Assembly (NCBI GenBank): GCA_964016985.1
Contig: OZ024825.1
Coordinates: 40,485,557-40,549,556 of the forward strand
Direction of reading: 5' to 3'
From: Anodontia alba
Lineage: Eukaryota > Mollusca > Bivalvia > Lucinida > Lucinidae
DNA: 64,000 bases
This document shows positions 34,573 through 45,309 of this stretch, in pieces. The notes under the pieces were generated by a model that worked only from the letters and a program-made list of their open reading frames with translations, had not been told where the DNA came from and did no database searches. Position 1 is the first letter of the stretch; the number at the start of each line of letters is the position of its first letter. The position numbers were made by a program, and so were the translations under genes.

Positions 34573-35000
34573 TTATTGCATAAAAAGCAGTGTCGCACGT
34601 TATTAATAGGCGTGCATTAACCGGCGAAAAGCCGTGTATAACAAGGCAATTCAAGCGCTGTTAATGCACGGCTATGCAACTTTCAATATGCTCGTACCGG
34701 GGCCACAGATTTGCTGCCGTTACAAGATGTGTACTGCCCGGCCCTAGAACGAGCATAGTCCGTGGAAATTACGTTCGCGAGACATTGGTGAAAAAACGAA
34801 ACAAAATAGTGCAAGAAATAACGCGAAATGCATCAAATGTTCTCATTTTTATGCAATAATAGCGATCGAACATGGTTTTTCAATGCATTAACATTCACCA
34901 GGTCCCTTGGGAGGTGTTGAATACCGCGGCCTTCGGCCTCGGTTTTCAACACCTCCCACGGGACCTGGCGAATGTTAATGCATGAAAAACCATGTTTGAT
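34573..35000 (-). mobile_element. N-type 430-base element, reverse copy
   Basis: Reverse complement of 17131-17572, starting TTATTGCATAAAAAGCAGTG and ending with the GGGAGGTGTTGAATACCG hairpin. Confidence 0.72.
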
Positions 35001-35119
35001 CCCTATATTTATATGTATTTTATTTGTCTGTCAGTGCTTGAGGTTGCAATATATAGTTAATAAGCTTTAATAATAACATTTCCTCTGTTTTTTTCATAGG
35101 TTTGAAAGGTCATAAATTA

Positions 35120-35972
35120 TAAAAGGATAGTTTATACGACGTGTGAACAATGTGTACCTTTCTCAACGTACTAAACCCTAAGCGCGACATAATGTGTAGT
35201 TTACTCAACATACTAAATTTTAAGCACGACACAATATGTGTGTTTCTCAACATACGAAACATTAAGCACGATATTCTCAGTATACTAAATATAAAGGACG
35301 ACACAATATGTACGTTTTACTCAATGCACTAAATATTAAGCACGAGACAATGTGTATTTTTTTCTCAGTATACTAAACAATAAGGACGACACAATGTATA
35401 TTTTCTCAGCATACAAATATGAAGCACAACATGATAAGTATTTTTTCAGCATACTAAACATTAATGACAAAATGCTTATTTTTCGCAGTATACTTAACAT
35501 TAAGCACGACACAAGGCGTATTTTTCTCAGCATACTAAACATCAGCACGGCATTATGTTTATATTTCTCAACATACTAAACATTAAGCATGAGAAAATGT
35601 GTATTTTCTCAGTATACTAAACACTAAGCAATATATAAAGACATTAAGTACGACATAATGTGTATTTTTTTCTCAGCATACTACACATTAAGCAATACAC
35701 AATGTGTAATTATTCAACATACTAAACACTAAGCACGACAAACTGTGTATTTTTCTCATTATACTAAACACTCCATAATGTTGTTTGTTTTTCACAATAA
35801 TCATTAAGCACCACATAATGTGTATTTCTCAACATACTAAACATTAAGCACGACAAAATGTGTATTTTTTCTCAACATACTAAACATTAACTACGACAAA
35901 ATGTGTATTTGTCTCAGGGTATTAGACATTAAGCAAGACACGATGTGTATTTTGCTCAGCATACTAAACATT
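35120..35972. repeat. About 42-base satellite array, part 1
   Basis: Unit contains AATGTGTATTTTTCTCAGCA, TACTAAACATTAAGCACGAC. About 20 diverged copies. Short ORFs on both strands arise from the repeat period. Confidence 0.9.
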
Positions 35973-35973
35973 A

Positions 35974-36717
35974 AGATAGATAGATAGACAATTTTATTTC
36001 TGAAACATAGACCTACTGGCCCTTGAGTTCTATAGGTATACATATACCTAAGTGTGTACATAAAGTACAGAAATGGCGAACACTATTAATTTTCCATTTT
36101 GTGATTTTAGGTTGTTCAACAAATATAAGATTTCAATATACTATTATCACTATTATCACTATTATGCACTGTACGGAGAGATTGTGAGAACCGACACACT
36201 TCCAGATATCTTTTTATATGGTTTCTCATCATCGATAATGACTTACTTTGTTACATAGCTATATATGATGTGCGTGGGACCAGTTAGGAATTCTGACAGG
36301 GGAGACAATTATCTCCACTCCCAAAACTCCCAATGTTTACCCACCAAGTAAACACGGATATCCCTCATTTACACTTACATGGTTGACAAAAGCATATGTA
36401 AGGCGTGAAGTCACAGATCAACCTATGCAACCACGTGGCCCAATCGCACAGGCTATCACCAGGTAACTATACGTTAAATTCCCAAATTTGCAAAACAAAA
36501 TAAAAAATCAGTTTACACAGTCGCGCAGTCTAAATCATAGGCTTACGTGGTCATCAAACAACTTCAAACGTTTTATTAATATTATGTGGGAACCAGTAAG
36601 GAATTCTGCCAGGGGAGATGGTCGTCTCGTCTCCCAAAATTCCCTGTTTACCCATACTAATCATGCTCATTAGCAAAGAATACACCGCCTTCCCTGAGTG
36701 ACAACTACCTCTATGCT
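35974..36717 (-). mobile_element. Insert in the 42-base satellite, probable LINE 3-prime end
   Basis: The satellite stops at about 35970 and resumes at 36718. The insert begins TAGATAGATAGACAATTTTATT, which on the minus strand is AATAAAATTG followed by a TCTA run, typical of a LINE tail. It holds two imperfect copies of a segment with AGGAATTCTG.CAGGGGAGA (36285-36345 and 36595-36655). Confidence 0.45.
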
Positions 36718-37376
36718 CGATTAAGCACCACATAATGTGTAGTTTTTCAACATACTAAACATTAAGCACCACATAATGTGTATGTTTTTCAACATACTAA
36801 ACATTAAGCATGACATTATGTGTATTATTCTTAGTAAACTAAACATTAAGTGCCAGATAATGTATATTTTTCTCCACATACTTTACATTAAGCACCCCAT
36901 AATGGGTAGTATACTAAACATTTAGAACGATATTATGTGTATTATTCTCAGCATACTAAACATGTTTCTCAACATACTTAAGTTTAGCACCACATAATGG
37001 GTATTTTTTCTCAACATACTTAGTATCTAGCACCATATAATGTGTTTCTCAACATACTAAACATTAAGCATGACATTATGTGTATTATTCTTATTAAACT
37101 ACACATTAAGCACCACACAATGTGTTTTTTTCTCTACATACTTTACATTAAGCACACATAATGGGTATTTTTCTCAGTATACATTATGTGTATTATTCTC
37201 AGTACACTAAATATGTTTCTCAATATACTAAAGGTTAAGCACCACATAATGTGTATTTTTCTCAGTATACTAAACATTAAGCACCACATAATGTGTATTT
37301 TTCTCAGTATACTAAACATTAAACACCACATGATGTGTATTTTCTCAACATACAAAACGTTAAGCACGTATTTTGT
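36718..37376. repeat. About 42-base satellite array, part 2
   Basis: Same unit as 35120-35972, about 15 copies, ending about 35 bases before CUB 5 exon a. Confidence 0.9.
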
Positions 37377-37411
37377 TTGATCTGCCCCGAATTGGAACAC
37401 TTACATTTCAG

Positions 37412-37611
37412 ATTCAATAACCAGTTGCGAGAATATTATGAATAGGACACTGGAAAGCTTCAGCCCACGTGACTTAGATGGTAACGGAGTCTACGACGAG
37501 AACCTCGACTGTCACTGGATCATTAATAGACAAACAAAGAAAACCTTGTACCTTTTAATACGGAGTATTGACATTGAATATAGTGAAGGGTGCAGATTCG
37601 ACTACATCAAG
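37412..37611 (+). CDS. CUB domain 5, exon a
   Basis: Acceptor ttacatttcag, phase 1. Encodes SITSCENIMNRTLESF, then SPRDLDGNGVYDENLDCHW, then LYLLIRSIDI and CRFDYIK. Donor aag/gttggt is phase 0 and weaker than the others. CEN replaces the usual CG at the first cysteine. It lies immediately downstream of the 42-base satellite, which ends about 40 bases before the exon. Confidence 0.83.
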
Positions 37612-37644
37612 GTTGGTAGTCCAAATCTGTATAGAATCGAGGAA

Positions 37645-37722
37645 GCGCCACAATCACAGAGGATAGCCTACCAATTACTCCAAGAGGAAGAGCAAAACAA
37701 ACAAACACACAAACAAAAAATC

Positions 37723-37753
<31 letters not shown>

Positions 37754-37995
37754 AAAACACAAAAAACAAGACAGACATTACACAAGTCACGAACCAAAAA
37801 ACAAAAAACAAAAAAAACAAAAAAGAATTCATAGCAACCGGCACCCTCTTCTCAAACAACGTAACCACAATCCTAGACTGTATCCAGTAAACACAACCGG
37901 GACAAACACGAAAAAAAGCAGCAAGTACCACATAAGAACAAACATCACAAGAACACTGACTTAGGACGGTCGGCAGTAAATAACATAGGGGTATA
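37645..37995. repeat. O-type dispersed repeat
   Basis: GCCACAATCACAGAGGATAG, CTACCAATTACTCCAAGAGG, a long CAAA/A-rich tract, and GACTTAGGACGGTCGGCAGT. A chance ORF reads through from CUB 5 exon a into this repeat; the donor at 37612 shows it is intronic. Confidence 0.6.
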
Positions 37996-38189
37996 AATAG
38001 ATTTATAGGTACCAAACTTGCAACTGTTTTCTCATGATTGCAATGCTTATGTTTAAACCCATGCTTTAATCAAAAAGAAACCTACAGACTTAATTGAATG
38101 TATTTTTCAAAGGTAAGGTTCTTCTTATCTTGCTTGTAATGATAGAGACCTTGGTCTTGTCAAAACGTATGTTACGCATTATCATACCT

Positions 38190-39115
38190 TTTTGATAACA
38201 GTTTCATTAGATTGGGCCCTAAGCAACAAAGACAAATAGTGGGAATTCCGATGGATACTATTTGTGCTCCTTTCGTGGCAGATTAGTTTTGTTTTATTAT
38301 GAAAGAGTTTTCATTATGCCTCTTTCTGATGATACACGAGCTGATATTATTGAAGCTTTTAACTCAGCTTCAAGATATTTGAATGATCTCTAGAATATGA
38401 CAATCCTTACTTTGGATGAATGATCACTCATTTTTTTCCTTATTGACTACACTTGAACAAAGCTCATTCTACTGATACCGAAGCCCCATTTTTAGGTTTC
38501 CATTTTCAACTTCAAACGGTTTTGATTCATCTAAAATTTATGACAAACACGATGGTTTTATTTTTTTCAATTATGATTTCCTGTTTGTGGATGCGACGTG
38601 CATCGCGCCTTTCTTTTGGCGTTCACTTATTCGGTTTGTAAAAGTTTTACTCGTTTCGCTGATTTCAATGCCTGTGACAAATCATTGACTGCTAAACTTC
38701 TCCAAAAGTTTTATCGTGATCATAAACTTCAGAAAGCATTTTCTAAGTTTTATCATCGACACTACGAACTTGTTTTTAAATACGATATCTGACTAGAACA
38801 CTTCTGCTACAAGGCTTATCGGAATCTGAAATTTTATGGTGACAGTATATAACTTTAAAAATCTGAAGGCAAACCTGAATTTTCTGATCAGTTTAATAAA
38901 ATTGTCGTATGTTATAAATGAAAGGGGTATAACATGGATGTCATGGAACAATCTGTATGCTTAGCGGTTGACCTAGTTACGGTTGACCACTTTGCTTACC
39001 TCTTTAATTTCACGCCGGTGGGTAGGGGTTCAGACTTTATGATTTCCAAGACTTAAAACTAGTCGGAAGTTTTTATTTCTGTTTCTTGGCCCACCGGGGT
39101 TCAACTGGTGGTTTT
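38190..39115 (+). pseudogene. Reverse-transcriptase element, decayed
   Basis: Read across several frames: GIPMDTICAPFVAD, YERVFIMPLSDDTRADIIEA, RYLNDL, NKAHSTDTEAPFL, RFADFNACDKSLTAKLL, LQKAFSKFYHRHYELV. The RYLNDL position corresponds to the RT active-site RYxDD box and has lost one Asp. The 3-prime third matches 5034-5380. Numerous stops. Confidence 0.7.
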
Positions 39116-40253
39116 GTTGACTTAGTATATCAATTGAGTTATCTGACACCCCAGTGAGCTTCAGGTGTCTCAGCACGTTGTTTCTTTGCTTCATTATAGG
39201 CTTTATCTGTGATTCATTTGTCGCCCGTAATAAGCCAATGATAAGTTGAAGACCTTCACGAGGACCTAACAAATAAATATTTTTACCACAATGGAAGCTT
39301 ATGGCGGGGATTGACATCCTGTAAAGCTAGATTAACCTCCACCCCACCCCCACTCCCTAATAATTTACTACTGACCGTTCCAAGACGGTTTTTGTTAAAT
39401 GTTTTGCCGTTTGTATTTTAACAATTCAGTAAGTTAAAATCATATTCAGTTAAGTATGGGTAAAGGAGATGCTACCTATTTGAGAAAGGGCTGCCGACTC
39501 TTTTTGTGGCTGTTTAATTGTATTTGTCTGTCTTTCCTTTTTATGTTGAGATTTTGGTATGGATATGATTGTGTCAGTTCCTGAGTTAACTTATTTACTT
39601 TACCTTTTATAATGATTAAAACTGATCAAGTTTATAACAAAAAATATGCAGTATTGTATTGCGGTGCAATTCATAGTCACTGCACAGAGCGGTCTTTAGG
39701 GAAACAGGTGCACTTTCAGGGGAGGTAACCATTCTAAAAGTGCTTTGTCTGTCTTCTGGAATGAGTCTACTATTTGCTCCCAAATAGTATTTCTATAGGA
39801 ATTCTTTCCTTTTAGAGCAGACCACTTTTCGGAAGGAAGATAGAACAATTCTGACAAAGTTAATTCCCCTGGAAATGCATTCATTGAAAATACCTTTAGC
39901 ATGCACTGGATGCATTATGCTTTCACTGTACTAAAATAGTATTTGAGAAAAGGGTACTTATCATATAGATAACCAGCTAAGGCACAGGCGAGCCTGCGAA
40001 TTCGTGGTCTCGCCAGACCCTTTGCTGTTCGCAGACAACTAGTAGAACCCTTAAGAAAGTTTCAAGCAAAAGCCGCATGTCTATAACCCAAAATAGTGGA
40101 CTGCACATGCGCATTTGAAGAACCATGAACCGGAGAACCGTAAGGTTCCATTTTTCATGGACCGGCTTAAATATTTCTTGGAAATTATTTATAACGGGGA
40201 ACAGATACACATTCAAAGAAGACAACTCGGTCAAATTAGTTTTATTTCCTTCC

Positions 40254-40470
40254 TAACCCTTGTCTTGCTGCATGAATTAAGATGCCACGCCCACTTCTAA
40301 TTTCGAGCCAATCAGATTACTTGATCCGGGTTTTTTGATAGAAATTATCATATTTAATTACAAACAGTGCAGATCCAGATCAGTTGGTTTCTTCAGAAGC
40401 AATCTGATCGGGATCTACACTGTTTGCTAAGACAGGGCATGTCGTGTTCAGCAAAAAAAAAAAGGGTTAA
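40254..40470. mobile_element. A2 MITE, copy 5
   Basis: TAACCCTTGTCTTGCTGCAT to GTTCAGCAAAAAAAAAAAGG; the right end is altered by an A run. Confidence 0.75.
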
Positions 40471-40628
40471 AATGAGTCTGCTCCCACGGGGAGGAAATGC
40501 TATCCTTTTAGAGCAGACCCAGCGGGCACACAGAGTTGAATCAATGTTGAATCAATGTTGTTTCAACGTTGTGCGTCTGTTATGGATCATTTTTTTTCAA
40601 AAGGGATTTGGTGCACAGGAAAGCAGAG

Positions 40629-40895
40629 ACATCACAAAAACACGCCTATTCAAATATATTGAAAATTTCACCATCAAAAAATGAAAATTTTCAGATACAA
40701 ATTCGGATATTTTTCATTATATATATTATTTCTGCTCAAAACATAGATTGTGGGTGCTCGTTAGAACCGCCTCACCGAGGCGTAGCCACAATTATGTTCT
40801 TGAGCAGAAATTAGAAAAAAATGTATACCCCTGTAAATCCCAGTTTTATACTATATAAAAGAGGGTCAAAATTATAAAGGTATGTTTTCGTGATG
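40629..40895. mobile_element. B-type MITE, second hairpin arm deleted
   Basis: The first arm GTGCTCGTTAGAACCGCCTC is intact. The second arm collapses to GAGGCGTAGCCACAAT, a deletion inside the hairpin. Confidence 0.75.
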
Positions 40896-41120
40896 GGAAG
40901 TCACATAAGTTGTCTTTCTTGTCCAAACTGGCGGAAAATCTATATGTACCAATTCTCCTTGGTTTAAACGTATTTTATTTCATCGAAATCACAAAACAGT
41001 CATACAATCACACAATACTCATTAAGATTTGAACGAAAGCATACTGCTTATTTGGTTCATCTCCTAATACCTATTCTACTATATATACCATTTCTTCATA
41101 GGCTGTAAATCCTGAAATAG

Positions 41121-41275
41121 AACTTTAACCTTAACCACTCTCTGGGCTAATTCAGCGGACTGAATAATCAATATTCTCCATTGGAGACAGTTTGCATGAA
41201 ATGTCAAATCCTTTTTTCTGTGGAAAATAAGAAAATATTTCAATATGTCGTCTGCTGAAAATTTTAACCAGAGTG
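41121..41275. mobile_element. G-type hairpin repeat, copy 2
   Basis: CTTTAACCTTAACCACTCTC start and TCGTCTGCTGAAAATTTTAA end, about 70 bases before CUB 5 exon b. Confidence 0.6.
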
Positions 41276-41339
41276 CTAATTGTTAATTTGTTAATCATGC
41301 GTAAATATACCTGTTAGCGTCAACTGGTTTGATTGACAG

Positions 41340-41502
41340 GTCTATGAAGCAATGGGCAATGATTCAGCGATACTTGAAACAGTGTGCGGCCATTCCACAC
41401 GGAAGAAGTTTCGAACTACTTCGGTAGGATTCATTGTTCAGTTCAAGTCCGACGCCACAATATCAAGAACAGGATTCAGTGCTACTTACAACCAAGCTGA
41501 TG
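41340..41502 (+). CDS. CUB domain 5, exon b
   Basis: Acceptor ttgattgacag, phase 0. Reads VYEAMGNDSAILETVCG, then GFIVQFKSDATISRTGFSATY, with a phase-1 donor gatg/gtaaga. VYEA replaces the usual VYDG, a mild divergence. It is the last CUB half before the ApeC-like exons. Confidence 0.85.
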
Positions 41503-41569
41503 GTAAGAGTTTACGAATGTCTGGGCAAAGTCACAAGACGACAAACTGATAGTATTTTCTCATTTTTAC

Positions 41570-41725
41570 CAGAAATCAGGCTTTGACATGTCATGTATCC
41601 TTTGGAGATAGTTTGCATGAAATGTCAGGACCTATTGTAGGAGACAATTTACATGAAATTTCAAACCTGGAAAAGGAAATCTAAGAAATATTTCTAAACG
41701 TCGTCTGCTGAAAACAATCAAAATG
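41570..41725. mobile_element. G-type hairpin repeat, copy 3, partial
   Basis: Repeated GAGA.A.TTT.CATGAAAT arms ending ACGTCGTCTGCTGAAAAC. Confidence 0.5.
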
Positions 41726-41851
41726 TTATCTGCTGCAGGGTTTAAAGATATATATTGGTCAGTTTCGTGACAGCAGGTAAATAACTGCTTACAGGATATA
41801 GGAGACCAAACTGACCTGTCGCTGTGACATTTTGATTATTATATTTATAAG

Positions 41852-42194
41852 TACAGTCGTACCTCAATGGCTCGTTTACCATGGCTTATTCGAACTCGTT
41901 TTTGAGTCCCTACGAAATTCTACAGATAGCTCAAAAAACAAATATTCAGGGAAATTTTCTTATTTTATGAAGATATTGTATGTTGTGTGTACTCATTAGA
42001 ATTGCCTCATCGAGGCGATTCTAATGAGTACACGCAACATACCATTATTGTGTAGAAAATCGAAAACATTTCCATGAATTATCGCCATTTGCTTCCTGAC
42101 CAGGCGCCATGATTAAACCTCAGTGGCTCGAACTACCCATCTCTCGAACAAATTGCCATGGTTCCAAAGATGTTCGAGCCATTTAAGTGCGACT
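41852..42194. mobile_element. D-type MITE, copy 3
   Basis: TACAGTCGTACCTCAATGGC to GAGCCATTTAAGTGCGACTA; core ATTAGAATTGCCTCATCG with GAGGCGATTCTAATGAG. Confidence 0.78.
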
Positions 42195-42446
42195 AACTGC
42201 GTTAGCAGGTATTACCTGTACAGGTGACCGAATATATAGCTCACGTGGAAGGCAGGAATTTCTTACTGTTATACCTAAATCATACAGAAGAGATATCCTT
42301 ATGAATATCAAATGTAAAGATCAAAATGATTGGTTGATCTATATCCGTACTGTTATAACGTGAACAATTCATTATAGAACGTAATTTATATCCCTCTTTA
42401 TACGCCCATAATCAAATACTATTAAAAGAATCATTGCGTATTTCAG

Positions 42447-42737
42447 ATATTGACGGTCGTCGATGGCCCGCTGGAAACTATTCTGTCCTTATGTCAATTT
42501 ACGGCTGCCCTGACAATGATATTAATAACTGGCAGCTTGGATATGTGAACATTACATTCAGAAAACCTCTAAAAACGAATCAAATCAGTTTCTTGATGGG
42601 TCCATTTGGCACTAGAAATTTTCAACTAACATTCTGTACAATGCTTACTGGAAATACGGATATCATACGTGACGTCACAGCTGACTGGCCAGTAGGCAAT
42701 TATAGCATATTTTCAAGCACAAATGGTTGTCCAGATG
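42447..42737 (+). CDS. ApeC-like domain, exon 1
   Basis: Acceptor gcgtatttcag, phase 1; donor gatg/gtaagt, phase 1; 291 bases. Not a CUB. Motifs in order: RRWPAGNYSV, YGCPDN, NNWQLGY, LTFC, DWPVGNYSIF, NGCPDG. This spacing (WPAGxY, GCP, W..G, FC, WPxGxY, CPxG) is what I know of the N-terminal half of ApeC, the apextrin C-terminal domain found in echinoderms, amphioxus and molluscs and linked to recognition of bacterial cell walls. The cysteine usually found after the second WPxGxY is serine here. Recognition is by eye, so it needs a profile search. Confidence 0.68.
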
Positions 42738-43256
42738 GTAAGTTGTCAAAATATCTTCTGTATACACAAATCTTTCTTTACATTTTACTTTCAATGCCGG
42801 CACATGAAAAATGAATATAGCGACCATTTTAAACTTTAACTTCTAAAGTTCTGAACAAGGCTATTAGTATCATAAACTTTTGAACGTAAAATATTTTGTA
42901 TTGCTATCACAAACAGTCAGAATTACGAGAATAATCCTAAGAATTGGAACAAATAGGCCTGAGCAAACAATGTAGACCAAGATCACACGCCACAGAAGGT
43001 GGAGATTGATAAGGATCTACACGGATTAATATTCAGTCTTGGAGACACATCAACAGGTAAACAGACGTTGAAATGGTTAGGAGTTAAGGGTGTTGCAATG
43101 TGTAGGGACAATACGTTAATTTCTGAATATGACACTAGCTTGAAACTAGAATTTGTTTTTCTACAAAAACATCAATTTGTTTTTCTACAAAAACATCAAT
43201 GTATCCCAATTTTTGGTGTCGTATTGTACATTCAGCAAACATTTATATTGACTAAT

Positions 43257-44160
43257 GAGGTTCCAAGGGAAATAACTCAAAAAGTATAAATGCAAGAGTT
43301 ATAGTTATAGTTTGCACGTCGTCTAATGTTGGTTGATAATCATATAAAGTATCGTGAAGATATCTTTAACGGTTTTTAAGTTATAGAGTGGACACGTTTT
43401 TATGACGGACAAAGTTCCAAGAGAAATAATTCAAAAAAGTATAAATGCAAGAGTTATAATTTTTGCGGTCTGCACGTCATTTTATGTTGATTGATATTTA
43501 CATGAAGTGTTTTGAAGATATCTTGAACAGGTTTCAAGTTACAGAGCGGACACGATTTTATGATGGACAAAGTTTCAAAGGAAAAAACTCAAAAAGTATA
43601 AATGCAAGACTTATGGTTTGTGCACTCTGCACGTCGTCTAATGTTGATTGATATTTATGTGATGTTTCGTGAAGATAGCTTCAACGGTTTTTAAGTTATA
43701 GAGCAGACACGATTTTGTGACAGAGTCCAAGGGAAATAACTAAAAAAGTATAACTGCAAGAGTTATAGTTCTTGCACTATGTACGTCGTCTAATATTGAT
43801 TGATATTTATTTGAAGTTTTGTGAAGAGAGCTCGAACAGTTTTCAAGTTATAGAGCGGACACGATTTTGTGCCAGAGTCAAAGGGAAATAACTCAAAAAG
43901 TATAAATGCAAGAGTTGTGGTTTTTGCGTTGTGCACGTCGTCTTATATTGATTGATATTTATATGAAGTTTCGTGAAGATAACTTGAACGATTTTTAAGT
44001 TATAGAGCGGACACGATTTGTGACAGACTCCAAGGGAAATAACTCAAAAAGTATAAATGCAAGAGTTATGGTTCTTGCGCTCTGCATGTCGTCTAATGTT
44101 GATTAATATTTTGTGATAGCTTAAACGGTTTTCAAGTTATAGAGCAGACACGAGTGACAG
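43257..44160. repeat. 153-base tandem repeat, six copies
   Basis: Units start near 43257, 43410, 43568, 43721, 43874 and 44023, each with AAGGGAAATAACTCAAAAAG, TATAAATGCAAGAGTTAT, GCACGTCGTCTAATGTTGAT and AAGTTATAGAGCGGACACGA. Followed by GACAGACAGACTGACAAACG and a GTCTCC/GGAGAC inverted pair around 44193-44221. Confidence 0.92.
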
Positions 44161-44402
44161 ACAGACTGACAAACGCCCGGAGAAAAAACAGTATGTCTCC
44201 TAACCCTAAAGGATGGAGACATAATTTTAGGACAAGTATGTCAGGAATAAAGGGTGTTGCAGTATGTAGAAACAAAACGATAATTTCTAAATATAGCACT
44301 GGCTTGGAAAAAATGTCTCAGCAAAGTCTATCGAAACTCAAGGTTTATGGTAGCTTACATTACCGCCAAGGTTTTCTCGCACAAATGATTTCCAAATGAA
44401 AT

Positions 44403-44614
44403 TAACCCTTGCCCTGCTGAATAAATTAATACGCCACACCCATTTCTAGTTTTTAGCTTATCAAATTACTTGATCCAGATTGTTGATATAAATTCACATA
44501 CTGAATGGCAAACAGTGCAGATCCTGATCAGTTGGCTTTTTCAGAAACCAATTGATCTGGATCTACACTGTTTGCAAAGGCAAGGTATAGCCGGGTTCAG
44601 CAGGACAAGGGTTA
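44403..44614. mobile_element. A2 MITE, copy 6
   Basis: TTAACCCTTGCCCTGCTGAA to TTCAGCAGGACAAGGGTTA. Confidence 0.8.
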
Positions 44615-44648
44615 GGGTTCGGATAATTTGATTGGTTGAACAGCATAA

Positions 44649-44858
44649 ATGTCCTATCGATTTGCATGGATATGTTTGACTCCAATTTTGTATTTAAATT
44701 TTATTTCTACAATAACGTGCTCTGACCCATTGTATCACGTGAAGGGGATGTTCTCGGACCAAAGGAGCACATGCATCTCATGTGATCCAGAGATATCGGA
44801 ATATCCACGAGACGTGATACAGAGCATCAGACCATATTACTGTAGTAAAAGATCGTAG
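44649..44858 (+). CDS. Possible small secreted-protein ORF
   Basis: 69 codons. The first 24 or so residues are hydrophobic after MSYRFAW and end ISTITCS, like a signal peptide. The rest has three cysteines (STCISCDPEI and PYYCSKRS). It lies in the ApeC intron just after a MITE. No promoter or homolog is recognised, so it may be chance. Confidence 0.15.
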   Translation: MSYRFAWICLTPILYLNFISTITCSDPLYHVKGMFSDQRSTCISCDPEISEYPRDVIQSIRPYYCSKRS

Positions 44859-45058
44859 ATTTCTGATATACCTAGAAAATTAACCCTTAAAATGTGTTTC
44901 AAACTTGCAGCATTTTAATTATCTATTTTTTTGTATGGTTTTTGAGATCATAAGGCTAGACGTTTCGTTCCCGCAGTCTGATCAGAGTCTTCGTTGTCCG
45001 CATGAAGAAACTTTGCATCTATGGCTGTCCAAGATGCGCCCAATTAAGATACTGATCA

Positions 45059-45302
45059 GGGCCCAGTTGTTCAAAGCTAATGACATCGTTAGTTAACGAT
45101 TCGTTAAATTTTACATCGAGTGATACGCAAAAATGCTGAAATTTTTTGCTGAAAAAATGTGAGTAGCTTTTGCAGTGCAAAAGCTACTCACATTTTTTCA
45201 GCAAAAAATATCAGAATATTGTATATTGAATCTGCTAAAACAGTTAACGAAATGACCCATAACGAGCTCGTTAAGCTAACGACGCTTTGAACAACTGGGC
45301 CC
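45059..45302. mobile_element. F-type MITE, copy 2, nested in an H repeat
   Basis: Same ends and hairpin as 16619-16852. H repeat sequence (CTGATCAG before, AGACTGAGC..GCGCACATGTC after) continues on both sides. Confidence 0.82.
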
Positions 45303-45309
45303 AGACTGA

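Noticed and set aside
37612..37890. Extension of CUB 5 exon a reading frame by 93 codons
   Set aside because: Lys/Gln/Asn-rich read-through of an A-rich dispersed repeat; the CUB continues at 41340 after a phase-0 intron.
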